A stretch of DNA of 64,000 nucleotides from a bacterium (GTDB lineage Bacteria; Armatimonadota; JACIXR01): positions 62,001 through 126,000 of the forward strand of contig JACIXR010000008.1 in the NCBI GenBank assembly GCA_014360495.1, given 5' to 3'. Below, piece after piece: positions 1-8,465 of the stretch (position 1 is its first letter; every line of letters begins with the position of its first letter). Made by a program: the position numbers and the translations under genes. Below the pieces are notes generated by a model that was not told where the DNA came from, did not search any database, and worked only from the letters and a program-made list of their open reading frames with translations.

Positions 1-1069
1 TATAGGGCATAACTTCATCTGGCTCATCTTTCTCCTTCCCAATAGCTGCTCTGAAGACCCTTTTCAGGTGAGGGAGGGCGGTATAGAAGAAGTATCCTGC
101 TACGACGAAGAAGGCGCCAGTCGTTTGGTAGGCGACGAATTGCTGAGCGGCAGCGTGAGGTGCATTGACTATCTCTATTCCGAAGCTCGTCGCGATAACT
201 TCCTCAATCTTGAAAAGGAGATAGAAGAACCAGAAGCTGAAGAGCAATTGAGATGGAAGGAGGTAGAAGAAGCCTATGCCGGCGAAAGAGACATAGGCGT
301 GGAAGAAGGTCACGCCCGTCCAGGGGTGGGTTGTCATGTATTGGTTTAGATTTATATCAACTTTTATTTCCGGCAGGGAAGGGAAGACCTTCTGAAGACC
401 GTTGAGACCGAAGACGATAGCTGGGATGGCGAATCCGAACCACATAAGCCTATTGGTGAGGAAGGCGTCTCCCTCGTTAATCATCTCAAGTGGGAGTTGG
501 ACGAGTGGGAAGGGGAGTTTTTCTCCTTCCACCCATTGTTTTCTCATAATCACTGCGAGGCAGAAGAAGGAGAAGAAGACGAGCAAAATTAGAATAGACC
601 AAATCAAGGTTGGACCGAGCCATTTTCCCCAGGGGATAGGTTCTCCGTAGAAGTATCCTTCATAATATGCTCTCACAATCTCCTGTTTAGGGGGTCCAGC
701 TGGGTCCCAGGGGACAAGCCATTTCTTTATATGAGGGAAGAACAACTCCTCCCATTTATTCACGGGGTCTGCAAAGTAATTGACGCCCACCATAGTGGGC
801 ATAAGGTCCTCCATCAATCCTCTGGAGGTAATCATAGAGCTCACGAGCATCATCATAAAGATGACGGCGAGCTCTTGGGGTGTAAGGGGTTTGGTGATGC
901 GTTTGAGTAGTTTGTTAATTAGGATGAGGGCGAACAGCAAAGCCACTACCACCGCAGGTAGCTGGAGGAAGCCTATCATTATTTCCTTTGTTACGAGCTC
1001 CGCCCAGGAGACGATGAAGGAGGTAAGGGCAACGAAGAAAAGGCCGATAAAGACTGAGCGGAAGGTCAT
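1..1069 (-). CDS. DUF6785/DUF6784-type multi-spanning membrane protein (3' end off the left edge)
   Basis: The gene starts at ATG 1069, three bases after the stop of the M55 peptidase gene, and runs off the window with no stop, leaving about 356 residues. The translation is an integral membrane protein: hydrophobic spans lie near residues 5-25, 33-50, 65-80 and 155-180, with several more in the last third, separated by an extracytoplasmic-looking loop rich in Trp and Pro (residues 95-150). It resembles the large uncharacterised DUF6785/DUF6784 membrane proteins common in Armatimonadota, Planctomycetota and similar genomes, which are distantly like oligopeptide-transporter folds. That assignment is from recall, not a search. 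Last in a run with hisS, aspS and the D-aminopeptidase, it could import peptides or another substrate, but no function is established. Confidence 0.7.
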   Translation of the reverse strand, partial: MTFRSVFIGLFFVALTSFIVSWAELVTKEIMIGFLQLPAVVVALLFALILINKLLKRITKPLTPQELAVIFMMMLVSSMITSRGLMEDLMPTMVGVNYFADPVNKWEELFFPHIKKWLVPWDPAGPPKQEIVRAYYEGYFYGEPIPWGKWLGPTLIWSILILLVFFSFFCLAVIMRKQWVEGEKLPFPLVQLPLEMINEGDAFLTNRLMWFGFAIPAIVFGLNGLQKVFPSLPEIKVDINLNQYMTTHPWTGVTFFHAYVSFAGIGFFYLLPSQLLFSFWFFYLLFKIEEVIATSFGIEIVNAPHAAAQQFVAYQTTGAFFVVAGYFFYTALPHLKRVFRAAIGKEKDEPDEVMPY

Positions 1070-1072
1070 AGC

Positions 1073-1876
1073 TTAGAGATTCCCTAGGAAATGGTCAATG
1101 GCTTCCACGATATTAGCTCCCTCTACCTCCACCGTTCTCTCTTCGATCTTTATTCCGCTCCTGCCCTTGAATCCTTGCACCATATCCGTTCTAAGGAACT
1201 CAACTCTCAGAAGGACAGGTTCTTCAAATTTCAATGGTTTGAGTTTTTCCAGTTTCGTCAAAGAGCGTTTAGCGGAATCCTTTATCAATTTGCGAACTTT
1301 CTTGGGATTTAAACATTTGGCACTTGTGCGGGAAAGGGCTTCTTTCACGGCGACCAATTCAACATCATCACCCAGGAGTTCGCTTGCCTCTTTGCATAGA
1401 ATATCGTCGCCTGTCACCAATGCTACGGGGATACCGTAATGACCGGCATAGCCAGCAACCCAAGCCAATTCCCCTGCCTTCTTCCCATTTATATAGCAAT
1501 TTACCCAACTTGCGGAGGACATGGTATGCTCCAAGACGCCGGGCGAGCCCGCCATAGAGTGAAATCCTATGCAGAAGACCGCGTCCCAGCCCTCATCTAT
1601 ATAGGGGAGATAGCGTCCCCAGGGAGAGCCCATGACGACCTCCGCTTCCTCGTTCAGCTCGTCAAGGATGAGATTATAGGCGTTGTTTGCTCCGTGTCCG
1701 TCAATTACGAGCACCCTTTTCGCTCCCGCCTCAAAAGCGCCCTCAATCGCTGAGTTTACCTCCTGCGTGAGATAATGTCTTGCCTGCTCATACATTGGGT
1801 CGCCGGGCTGGAGAACCTGCCGGGGCAGAACTACTCCTCCTACACCTTCAAGGTCCGTCATAATATAAACTTTCAT
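1073..1876 (-). CDS. M55-family D-aminopeptidase (DppA-like)
   Basis: This 267-residue protein matches zinc-dependent M55 D-aminopeptidases, which release N-terminal D-amino acids from short peptides and form ring-shaped decamers in Bacillus DppA. The family's metal and catalytic residues are visible in order: Asp8 and Glu10 in MTDLEGVGG, His61 in DGHGANN, His106 in IGFHSMAG, His117 in LEHTMSS and Glu136 in GELAW. No signal peptide is present, so it is cytoplasmic. It lies 2 bp downstream of aspS and 3 bp upstream of a multi-spanning membrane protein, so one transcript is likely. The pairing suggests uptake and recycling of D-amino-acid peptides such as cell-wall fragments, but this is inference. 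Confidence 0.9.
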   Translation of the reverse strand: MKVYIMTDLEGVGGVVLPRQVLQPGDPMYEQARHYLTQEVNSAIEGAFEAGAKRVLVIDGHGANNAYNLILDELNEEAEVVMGSPWGRYLPYIDEGWDAVFCIGFHSMAGSPGVLEHTMSSASWVNCYINGKKAGELAWVAGYAGHYGIPVALVTGDDILCKEASELLGDDVELVAVKEALSRTSAKCLNPKKVRKLIKDSAKRSLTKLEKLKPLKFEEPVLLRVEFLRTDMVQGFKGRSGIKIEERTVEVEGANIVEAIDHFLGNL

Positions 1877-1878
1877 AT

Positions 1879-3660
1879 TCAGCCCTCCTCTATTTCGTCC
1901 TCCTCAATAACTTTTATGTGCAGTTCCTTGAGCTGGTTTTCATCCACGGGGGAGGGGGCTTCCGTTAGCGGGCAGGAGCCAGTTTGTGTCTTGGGGAAAG
2001 CTATAACTTCTCTTATGGATTCCTCACCGAGAGCCAGAGCGACAATCCTATCCAAGCCGAGGGCGATGCCGCCGTGGGGAGGGGCGCCATATTGGAAAGC
2101 TCTAAGGAGGAAGCCGAACCTCTCCTCCGCAACAGCCTCATCCAAGCCGATGATTTGGAAAACTTTTCTCTGAAGCCCGCTATTGTGGATTCTTATTGAG
2201 CCGCCCCCGATTTCGTTTCCGTTTAAGATAACATCATAGATTTTTCCCCTTACCTTCAAAGGCTCCGTGTCAAGTAGGGGAATATCCTCATCAAGAGGAG
2301 AGGAGAAAGGATGATGGGATGGTTCAATCCGCTTCTCTTCTTCATTGTATCGAAAGAGCGGGAAGTCAGTTACCCAAAGGAAATGGAAGCCTTCGCTCCT
2401 TAAAGATAATCGCTGACCGAGAAGTTGCCTGATTTTGCCCAATGATAAGCAGGCGACTTCCCAATCATCAGCAACGAGCAGAAGGCAATCACCCCTTTGC
2501 GCTGAGAATCTTTCAGCCAATCCCTCAAGCTCCCCCTGAGTGAGAAATTTCGCAACATTTGATTTCCCCTCTTCGCCAAGGGGAATCACAGCTAATCCCT
2601 TCGCTCCCTCCTCTTTAGCCACATCGGTTAGCTTATCAATCATCTGGCGGGTGAGGGAGGCGAATTGGGGCACGCATATTCCCTTTATAAATTTTCCATT
2701 TCTCACCGCTTCAGCGAAAACCCTGAAAGATGAAGAGGAAAGTATATCGGTGGCGTCCTTGAGTTCCATCCCGAAGCTTATATCCGGCTTATCACTTCCG
2801 AAACGCTCCATCGCCTCAAAATAACTGAAGCGAGGGAAAGGAATGGGAATATCAACATCAAACGCCTCTTTGAAAGCATATTGAAGCATTCTCTCGGTCA
2901 AGTCAATAACATCGTCCTTATCAACGAAGGACATCTCTATATCAATCTGAGTGAACTCCGGTTGCCTATCCGCCCGCAAATCCTCGTCCCTAAAACAGCG
3001 GGCTATCTGGAAATATTTCTCAATTCCGCTGAGCATCAAAATCTGCTTCAACAGCTGGGGAGATTGTGGGAGGGCATAGAAGGTGCCGGGATTGAGCCTG
3101 CTTGGAACGAGGAAATCCCTTGCTCCCTCCGGTGTGCTCTTGATAAGGATTGGCGTTTCAATCTCCCAGAACCCCTCCTTATCCATAAAATCCCTTACTG
3201 CTTTGGTGAAGCGGTAGCGGTAGTAGATATTTTTCGTCATCTTCGGACGACGGAGGTCTATGTAGCGATATTTCAAGCGAGTTGCCTCCTCCACATCTAC
3301 CTGGTCACGGACGAGGAAGGGTGGTGGAAGGGAGGTATTAAGGGTTTCCGCGAACTCCACGCTGACCTCAATCTCACCAGTGGGAATATTGGGATTCTCG
3401 GTTCCCGGTGGACGCCTTCTCACTTTTCCCTTAACCGCAACTACGAACTCGCTCCTCCAACCCTTCATAACCTCGTAAGCGGAAGGCGATTCCTTCGGGT
3501 CGCATACCACCTGAACTATCCCTGTCCTATCCCTCACATCCACGAATATCAAACCACCATGGTCCCTGACCCTCTGTGCCCAGCCCATTAAAACGACTTC
3601 TTGTCCGATATCCTTTGATGTTAATTCTCCGCAGCCGCAGGTCTTTTTAAGCTTTTTCAT
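1879..3660 (-). CDS. aspS: Aspartyl-tRNA synthetase
   Basis: A 593-residue class IIb synthetase that charges tRNA-Asp. Its length matches the bacterial type. An N-terminal OB-fold anticodon-binding domain (about residues 15-115, with GWAQRVRDHGGLIFVDVRDR) is followed by the catalytic core. Motif 2 contains FRDEDLRADRQPEFTQID, a GAD-like insertion spans about 290-410, and motif 3 contains GGIALGLDRIVALAL. The C-terminal TGSCPLTEAPSPV is typical. The start at 3660 overlaps the 3' end of hisS by 14 bp, a classical hisS-aspS operon arrangement. Whether it also charges tRNA-Asn cannot be told from this window, because no asnS or gatCAB lies here. Confidence 0.97.
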   Translation of the reverse strand: MKKLKKTCGCGELTSKDIGQEVVLMGWAQRVRDHGGLIFVDVRDRTGIVQVVCDPKESPSAYEVMKGWRSEFVVAVKGKVRRRPPGTENPNIPTGEIEVSVEFAETLNTSLPPPFLVRDQVDVEEATRLKYRYIDLRRPKMTKNIYYRYRFTKAVRDFMDKEGFWEIETPILIKSTPEGARDFLVPSRLNPGTFYALPQSPQLLKQILMLSGIEKYFQIARCFRDEDLRADRQPEFTQIDIEMSFVDKDDVIDLTERMLQYAFKEAFDVDIPIPFPRFSYFEAMERFGSDKPDISFGMELKDATDILSSSSFRVFAEAVRNGKFIKGICVPQFASLTRQMIDKLTDVAKEEGAKGLAVIPLGEEGKSNVAKFLTQGELEGLAERFSAQRGDCLLLVADDWEVACLSLGKIRQLLGQRLSLRSEGFHFLWVTDFPLFRYNEEEKRIEPSHHPFSSPLDEDIPLLDTEPLKVRGKIYDVILNGNEIGGGSIRIHNSGLQRKVFQIIGLDEAVAEERFGFLLRAFQYGAPPHGGIALGLDRIVALALGEESIREVIAFPKTQTGSCPLTEAPSPVDENQLKELHIKVIEEDEIEEG

Positions 3661-4903
3661 CTCCTATTAGCTCTCCTATCGCTTCTTCTAATTTAACTTC
3701 CTTTTGCGTTCCTTTCTCCATATCCTTCAAAACGATAGCACCATCTCGCCTCAAAATCAAGGCATATTTGGCGCCAATGCGGTTAGCCTGGCGAAGCTGG
3801 GACTTGAGACTTCTCTCAAGATAATCCATATCAGCTTTAAGACCTTTTCCCCTCAATTCCATAAGGAGCTGAAAAGCCTTATCCCTTTCCCCCTCTTCTT
3901 CAACAGCGACGAAGACATCCATTTCATCCTTCACGCCGGGCAAATCGTTTTCCAATGCGAGAAGGACCCTTTCTACACCCATTCCCATACCAACGGCGGG
4001 AATAGGCGGACCGCCCAATTCCTCCACCAAACCATCATATCTTCCTCCTCCGCAGACGCTGTTTTGCGCTCCCAGCTTGGTGGACACTATCTCAAAGGCG
4101 GTTTTCGTGTAATAATCCAATCCCCTCACCAGGCGTGGATTGAGGCGGAAATTGATGTCCAACGAGGAGAGAAGCTCCTGCAATTTGCTGAAATGGGAGG
4201 AGCAATCGGGGCAGAGAAAGTCGTATATCGGGGGCACATTTGATGTGATTTTCTGGCAAGTTTCCCTTTTGCAGTCAAGGACACGCAGGGGATTGTAATC
4301 AAGCCTTCTCTGACAATCTTCACAGAGCTCCTGCTTATGGGGGAGGAGGAATTCCCTCAATTTCTCAACATATCTCGGTCGGCATACAGGGCAACCAACA
4401 GAGTTGAGATGCAATTCCTTCTCCTTTAATCCTAAAAGGTCAAGGAAGCGGTAGGCGAGGTAAATAACTTCCGCATCTAAGTAGGGGCTGTTGGAGCCGA
4501 TAGCCTCGACTCCGAGCTGGTGATGTTCCCTATAGCGACCTGCTTGGGGTCTCTCGTAGCGGAAAAGCGGAGTTATGTAATAGAATTTAGCGAAGGGTTG
4601 GTTGATGTAAAGACCGTGTTCAATATATGCTCGGACAACGGAAGCGGTTCCCTCGGGGCGAAGTGCTAAAGTTCTACCTCCCTTATCTTGGAAGGTGTAC
4701 ATCTCCTTGCTGACGATATCGGTATCCTCCCCTATGCTGCGGGTGAACAGCCCGGCTTCCTCAAAGGTGGGGGTGCGGATTTCCCTATAGCCGAAGGATT
4801 CCGCAACCTTGCGGAAAAGGTTCTCTATATATTGCCATTTAGCGGATTCATCGGGCAGAATGTCCTTGGTTCCGCGCGGGGCATTATAGCGTTGCTTGCT
4901 CAT
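3647..4903 (-). CDS. hisS: Histidyl-tRNA synthetase
   Basis: A 418-residue class IIa synthetase that charges tRNA-His. It begins with the conserved RGTKDILPDE, has motif 2 RYERPQAGRYREHHQ, the histidine-specific LVRGLDYYTKTAFE and motif 3 AVGMGMGVERVLLAL, and ends in the anticodon-binding domain. A Cys-rich insertion (CPVC, CEDC, CKRETC, CPDC at about residues 170-235) is normal for many bacterial HisRS proteins. It heads the operon hisS-aspS-M55 peptidase-DUF6785. ATG 4903 is supported by a strong -35/-10 pair whose -10 ends nine bases before the start, so the message is predicted to be leaderless. Confidence 0.97.
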   Translation of the reverse strand: MSKQRYNAPRGTKDILPDESAKWQYIENLFRKVAESFGYREIRTPTFEEAGLFTRSIGEDTDIVSKEMYTFQDKGGRTLALRPEGTASVVRAYIEHGLYINQPFAKFYYITPLFRYERPQAGRYREHHQLGVEAIGSNSPYLDAEVIYLAYRFLDLLGLKEKELHLNSVGCPVCRPRYVEKLREFLLPHKQELCEDCQRRLDYNPLRVLDCKRETCQKITSNVPPIYDFLCPDCSSHFSKLQELLSSLDINFRLNPRLVRGLDYYTKTAFEIVSTKLGAQNSVCGGGRYDGLVEELGGPPIPAVGMGMGVERVLLALENDLPGVKDEMDVFVAVEEEGERDKAFQLLMELRGKGLKADMDYLERSLKSQLRQANRIGAKYALILRRDGAIVLKDMEKGTQKEVKLEEAIGELIGDEKA

Positions 4904-4912
4904 ATTGAAATT

Positions 4913-4941
4913 ATTTTAGATTTCCCATATAGAATCGTCAA
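4913..4941 (-). promoter_or_regulatory. Sigma70-like promoter of hisS, predicted leaderless
   Basis: On the minus strand, TTGACG (4941-4936) is separated by exactly 17 bp from TAAAAT (4918-4913). Only nine bases lie between the -10 box and ATG 4903, so transcription should start within about three bases of the start codon. There is no Shine-Dalgarno sequence in that interval. Confidence 0.7.
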
Positions 4942-5006
4942 AACTTTTATGGATTTATTGAATAAAAATATCCAAAGCGGTCTTTACACTGAATAAGAAG
5001 AAGTTG

Positions 5007-5120
5007 TCTCAATATGAAGATTTTCTAAGCCGAAAATTACCTTTTAAAGTTTATATTCAAACAACATATGGGAAATCTCTTAAGGAGTCTCAAATGTTAT
5101 GGAATTATACAGGGGCTTGA
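5007..5120 (+). pseudogene. Transposase C-terminal fossil (IS481-like, DDE integrase core)
   Basis: An open frame without a start reads EDFLSRKLP then TTYGKSLKESQMLWN and stops at 5118-5120. It matches the end of the better preserved transposase fragment at 47698-48033 (EDFLRNKG, then KQYGKSPKESQMLWNH), with the intervening catalytic part deleted. DNA identity over the last 45 bases is obvious by eye. It marks the left border of the AT-rich restriction-modification island. Confidence 0.75.
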
Positions 5121-5148
5121 CTTTTTGTTTTCTTTTGCTGTATATAAT
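5117..5148 (+). promoter_or_regulatory. Probable promoter of the restriction-modification genes
   Basis: TTGACT (5117-5122) is followed after 18 bp by TATATA (5141-5146), overlapping TATAAT (5143-5148). The -35 box overlaps the stop codon of the transposase fossil, so the island's promoter may have been formed at the old insertion-sequence end. The first gene starts at 5202 with GAAAGGAGC as ribosome-binding site. Confidence 0.5.
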
Positions 5149-5201
5149 TATTAGATGTTAAACGATGATAGAGTCTGGCAAGCACGAAAGGAGCTAAAAC
5201 T

Positions 5202-5336
5202 ATGATGGAAGGATTTTTTGAAATAATGACCTTTGAGGAAACCGCAAAATATTTAGAAATAGGGGAATCTACCCTTTATAAAAAGGCACGGGAAGGCAAA
5301 ATTCCTGCTGTGGAAATAAAGGGGGATGGATCATGA
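5202..5336 (+). CDS. Very short excisionase/MerR-type helix-turn-helix protein
   Basis: This is a 44-codon frame, ATG 5202 to TGA 5336, with Shine-Dalgarno GAAAGGAGC ten bases upstream. The product reads MTFEETAKYLEIGESTLYKK then AREGKIPAVEIKG. This is the recognisable core of an excisionase-family winged HTH, in which such domains end with a short wing and one more helix. Here the frame stops at the wing, so the domain is truncated or minimal. Its TGA overlaps the ATG of the methyltransferase (ATGA), implying translational coupling. It could be a small control protein of the restriction-modification system, a short leader peptide, or the remnant of a longer regulator. Confidence 0.65.
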   Translation: MMEGFFEIMTFEETAKYLEIGESTLYKKAREGKIPAVEIKGDGS

Positions 5337-7150
5337 AAGCAGTAAATGGCTTAACCCAATTTGAGCAGGAAATTTTGAAAAAGTACCTAATTTCGAAAAA
5401 ATTAGATTATAAATGCTTTTTAAGTAAATTTTATTCTCAAATTTATGATCCGCCACTGCTGTTTGAATCACCTGATGAAAATTTAACTATCTGGAAGATA
5501 ATTGAAAAATTTGAAACAACCATTGACGAAAATTTTAAGAAACTAAACGGAGCCTTCTATACCCCTTACTTTATCGTGGATTATATAAATACTCGTGTTA
5601 TTTTGGAAAATTCAAACGAAGACATAAAAGTAATAGATCCAGCGTGTGGTAGTGGTGTATTTTTAGTTGATGCTTTATTTAAATTAAAACAAAAATTACA
5701 AAAGAGTTATAAGGAGTTGGTTGAAGAACACATTTTTGGGATAGATATTGATCCAAGAGCAGTTAAAAGAACGAAAATTTTGTTGTCATTAATAGTTTTT
5801 GAACATGAAAAGAAAATACCTGAGAAGTTTAATATTTATAATGGAAATAGTCTAGATAAAGATTTTTTGAGAAAAACCTTAAATGGGTTCAAATTTCAGG
5901 CTATTGTGGGTAATCCGCCTTATGTGAGAATACAAAATTTAGATGAAGAAACGAAAAAAATAATAAGAAAATATTGGAAATTTGTCCAGGGCGATACGGA
6001 TATATTTATACCCTTTATTGAACTCGGAATTGAATTGATGAACGAAAAAGGTAAAATGGGATATATAACACCCAACAGTTATTTTACCACACATGCAGGT
6101 AAAAATTTAAGGAAATTCCTTCAAGTCAATAAATACATTGAAGAAATAGTAGATTTTGATCATTATCAAGTGTTTGAAGGTATTACCACATATACAGCCA
6201 TCACCATAATTTCCAAAAAAACAAAAAGCTATTTCGTTTTGAAAAAAATTAGAGATAATGGAGGTGTTAAAAATTTAAATAAGATTGAAGGTGAAAAAAT
6301 CTATTTTAATGAACTTAATCCTGAAAAATGGGTATTGGTTTCTAACAAAGAAAAGGAAATCATTACTATAATTGAAAACTCGTATTATAGATTAAAAGAT
6401 ATTGCAGACATAAGAGTTGGACTTGCTACATTAGCTGATGAAGTATACATATTAGAAAATCCAGAGGAAGAAGGAAAATATTTTGTTAAATATTTCAACA
6501 GAAACAAGTTTTTAATAGAAAAAGAAATAACAAAAGAGATAATAAAAGTTAGCATAGTGAAATCAGAGGAAGATATTTTGAAAAATAAAAGAAGAATTAT
6601 ATTTCCATACAAAAAAATCAATGATAGATATGTTATAATAAGTGAAGAAGAGTTAAAGGAGAAATTCCCGGAAACCTATAAATACTTATTATATTGCAAA
6701 GACATACTTACCAAAAGAGATAAAGGGAAAAAAGAATATGAAACTTGGTATGCATATGGAAGAACACAGGGCATAAATACGAGTTTTGGGAAGAAAATAT
6801 TAACCCCCCCAATGGCTTTAAATCCCACTTTTGTTGTATGCGAAAAGGAAGATGCTACTTTTTATAGCGGATATGCTATTTTCCCCAAAATAAAACCCTT
6901 TACAGATTTGTATTTACTAAAAAAAATATTGAACTCGGAAATAATGAAAACATATATTGAAGCGACAGCCAAAAGTTATCAAGGGGGGTGGAAGTCTTAT
7001 ACAAAGACTTTTATTAAAAACTTCGGCTTACCTAAACTTTCAGATAAACAGGTAGAGATTTTAAGAAAAGAGGAAGATCAAAAAACTATAAATAGCTTCT
7101 TAAAGACGATCTATTATGAACAGACAAAATCTTTACATAGGCTTTTATAA
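5333..7150 (+). CDS. Type II N6-adenine DNA methyltransferase (Eco57I/TaqI-like)
   Basis: A 605-residue modification enzyme that transfers methyl from S-adenosylmethionine to adenine N6. Motif X-like GAFYTPYFIVDYI lies at 73-85, the SAM-binding motif I DPACGSGVFLVDALF at 102-116, the acidic motif II in GIDIDPRA at about 136-143 and the catalytic NPPY at 194-197. The second half (about 360-600) has the lysine-rich character of a TaqI-like target-recognition domain. The start overlaps the HTH gene (ATGA) and the end overlaps the next gene by 35 bp. Base composition is strikingly AT-rich compared with hisS and everything after 8466, a clear sign of lateral transfer. Confidence 0.9.
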   Translation: MKAVNGLTQFEQEILKKYLISKKLDYKCFLSKFYSQIYDPPLLFESPDENLTIWKIIEKFETTIDENFKKLNGAFYTPYFIVDYINTRVILENSNEDIKVIDPACGSGVFLVDALFKLKQKLQKSYKELVEEHIFGIDIDPRAVKRTKILLSLIVFEHEKKIPEKFNIYNGNSLDKDFLRKTLNGFKFQAIVGNPPYVRIQNLDEETKKIIRKYWKFVQGDTDIFIPFIELGIELMNEKGKMGYITPNSYFTTHAGKNLRKFLQVNKYIEEIVDFDHYQVFEGITTYTAITIISKKTKSYFVLKKIRDNGGVKNLNKIEGEKIYFNELNPEKWVLVSNKEKEIITIIENSYYRLKDIADIRVGLATLADEVYILENPEEEGKYFVKYFNRNKFLIEKEITKEIIKVSIVKSEEDILKNKRRIIFPYKKINDRYVIISEEELKEKFPETYKYLLYCKDILTKRDKGKKEYETWYAYGRTQGINTSFGKKILTPPMALNPTFVVCEKEDATFYSGYAIFPKIKPFTDLYLLKKILNSEIMKTYIEATAKSYQGGWKSYTKTFIKNFGLPKLSDKQVEILRKEEDQKTINSFLKTIYYEQTKSLHRLL

Positions 7151-7898
7151 TGCAATAAAAGAAAGTTATTTTAAGTATCTTCTATTTGGAGACAGAAGCG
7201 AAGAAAAACTAAAACCATTACATGCATGGGTTGGTAATACCATAAAAATGGTTATTCCTGATCTATATGATGTATACTTCTTAAATGGTAAAGAAGTTCA
7301 AACAGAAGGTGAATACTATACGAAAATTATTGATGTAGCTATTGTTAGAAAAGAGGTTAAGGTTATTAAAAGAAGAGTAGGCTTTAAAAGTGTGTTTTAT
7401 ATACCAGAAATAGAAATGGCGGTTTCAATTAAATTTATAACTTCTAATTTTAAGCAGAACGCTAATAATTATTTTGAGAACCTTTTAGGAGAATGTGCGA
7501 ATTTAAGGGCGAGGGGAATAAAATTTGGTCATTTTGTGGTATTTAGGGATAAAATACCTTATTTTGAGAGAGGGGGAAAAATAAGGAACTGGGAGATTCT
7601 AAATGATGATGATATAAACAAGTATATCAAATTATTCCAAGCGAGAGAAAAATTTTTCCATGCGCCAAATCTTATTGGGATTGAAATAATTAATATCAAT
7701 CCCATAGTTGAGGAAGCTTATAACAAAAAACCCAAATTCACTAAGGAAGAAATAAGCGAAGTTATCAGAACAGGAAGGATTACAATCCAAAATGGAATTT
7801 GGAATACAAAGCTTAGTAATGAAGTAACAAGATTTATTCTGGATAATTTTAATTTATTTCAATTTTTTAGAAATATAAACAATATAGTTAATAAATAA
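7116..7898 (+). CDS. Putative type II restriction endonuclease
   Basis: I do not recognise the exact family. The call rests on position: the 260-residue frame overlaps the end of an adenine methyltransferase by 35 bp, in the same AT-rich operon, where the cognate nuclease is expected. A candidate PD-(D/E)XK-like core is visible. Asp73 sits in the strand KIIDVAIV, Glu98/Glu100 precede a second strand ending SIKF (Lys106), and a helix QNANNYFENLLGE follows. The (D/E)xK spacing is not canonical, because Ser104 occupies the usual acidic position, so the active site may be shifted. No signal peptide or membrane segment is seen. An alternative is an accessory protein of the methyltransferase. Confidence 0.6.
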   Translation: MNRQNLYIGFYNAIKESYFKYLLFGDRSEEKLKPLHAWVGNTIKMVIPDLYDVYFLNGKEVQTEGEYYTKIIDVAIVRKEVKVIKRRVGFKSVFYIPEIEMAVSIKFITSNFKQNANNYFENLLGECANLRARGIKFGHFVVFRDKIPYFERGGKIRNWEILNDDDINKYIKLFQAREKFFHAPNLIGIEIININPIVEEAYNKKPKFTKEEISEVIRTGRITIQNGIWNTKLSNEVTRFILDNFNLFQFFRNINNIVNK

Positions 7899-8429
7899 GC
7901 AGCGGAAAAGCCCGCATCTTCTTAAATATCGAATTCTCCCAACCTTCAACGCTCGGCTTTTTGTTATAAAGAAAGAAAAGTTAAGTGCAAAAGTGATTAT
8001 CTCGGTTTTGTTGCCAAACCTCATTTCTTGGCAATCTTAAACTATGTCGCTATCTTCATAATGGATGATATTTATGGAATTTTCGGCGGGAAAAAGGTTT
8101 GTTAAAGCTCTATAGCTTGGCAAACGAGGTAATCCCTTTCCTGCATTACACTATTCTTTGTAGAAGGTCACGGAAAATCGTAATTCCAAAAAGTAAATCG
8201 TAGAGGAAATATCTTTTGATTAATAGTGGATAGCACGGGGCTAAAGACTGTTTTGGTTCAGGTGAATGGAAAGAAAGTGGAAAAAGTTGGTTGAAGATAC
8301 ATATCGCTGACACGCCACTTTGATATAAAAGGTCTACGTCTATGGTCCCTTGCTCCTTTTTCTACGAGCAAATTCTTTGAAGAAACAAGCCTGTTTTCGA
8401 ATTAATTATTTTTGAGTAATGGCAAATAC
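7899..8429. other. Gene-poor spacer holding a decayed insertion sequence
   Basis: No intact gene is visible here. Bases 8130-8323 hold a frameshifted IS5-type transposase remnant (separate entry). The part from 7899 to about 8130 has intermediate base composition and frames broken by stops; it is probably the 5' part of the same dead element, but I could not align it to anything. I saw no convincing terminator after the endonuclease gene. Confidence 0.5.
8130..8323 (+). pseudogene. IS5-family DDE transposase remnant with frameshifts
   Basis: Three short runs in changing frames spell consecutive conserved parts of IS5-like transposases. LCRRSRKIVIPKSKS (from about 8150) corresponds to the YTTLCRR block, IVDSTGLKT (8223-8249) is the block with the first catalytic Asp, and FGSGEWKESGKSWLKIHIAD (8252-8311) is the block after it. 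The frame changes near 8200 and 8250. No terminal inverted repeats were recognised. The element is dead and forms the right flank of the restriction-modification island. Confidence 0.75.
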
Positions 8430-8458
8430 TTGCTTCTTTCCCCCTTTCCCCCTAAAAT
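8430..8458 (+). promoter_or_regulatory. Promoter of the homocysteine methyltransferase-like gene, predicted leaderless
   Basis: TAAAAT (8453-8458) ends seven bases before ATG 8466. A weak TTGCTT (8430-8435) lies 17 bp upstream across a pyrimidine-rich spacer. No ribosome-binding site is present. Together these support ATG 8466 over the TTG at 8412 and predict a leaderless message. The weak -35 lowers confidence. Confidence 0.55.
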
Positions 8459-8465
8459 TTCTCGT

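Noticed and set aside
2881-3591. A 236-codon open frame on the plus strand
   Set aside because: It is antisense to aspS, a fully conserved gene, and its translation has no domain signature. Long antisense frames are expected from the codon bias here.
3704-4243. A 179-codon plus-strand frame
   Set aside because: It is antisense to hisS, has no ribosome-binding site and a random-looking product.
8412-8465. Upstream TTG start for the homocysteine methyltransferase-like gene
   Set aside because: The extra 18 residues do not resemble the family, whose conserved part starts right after ATG 8466, and the -10 box would lie inside the coding region.
8330-8465. SAM or cobalamin riboswitch ahead of the methionine-related gene
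   Set aside because: No conserved riboswitch core was recognised, and the predicted transcript starts within a few bases of the ATG, leaving no leader.
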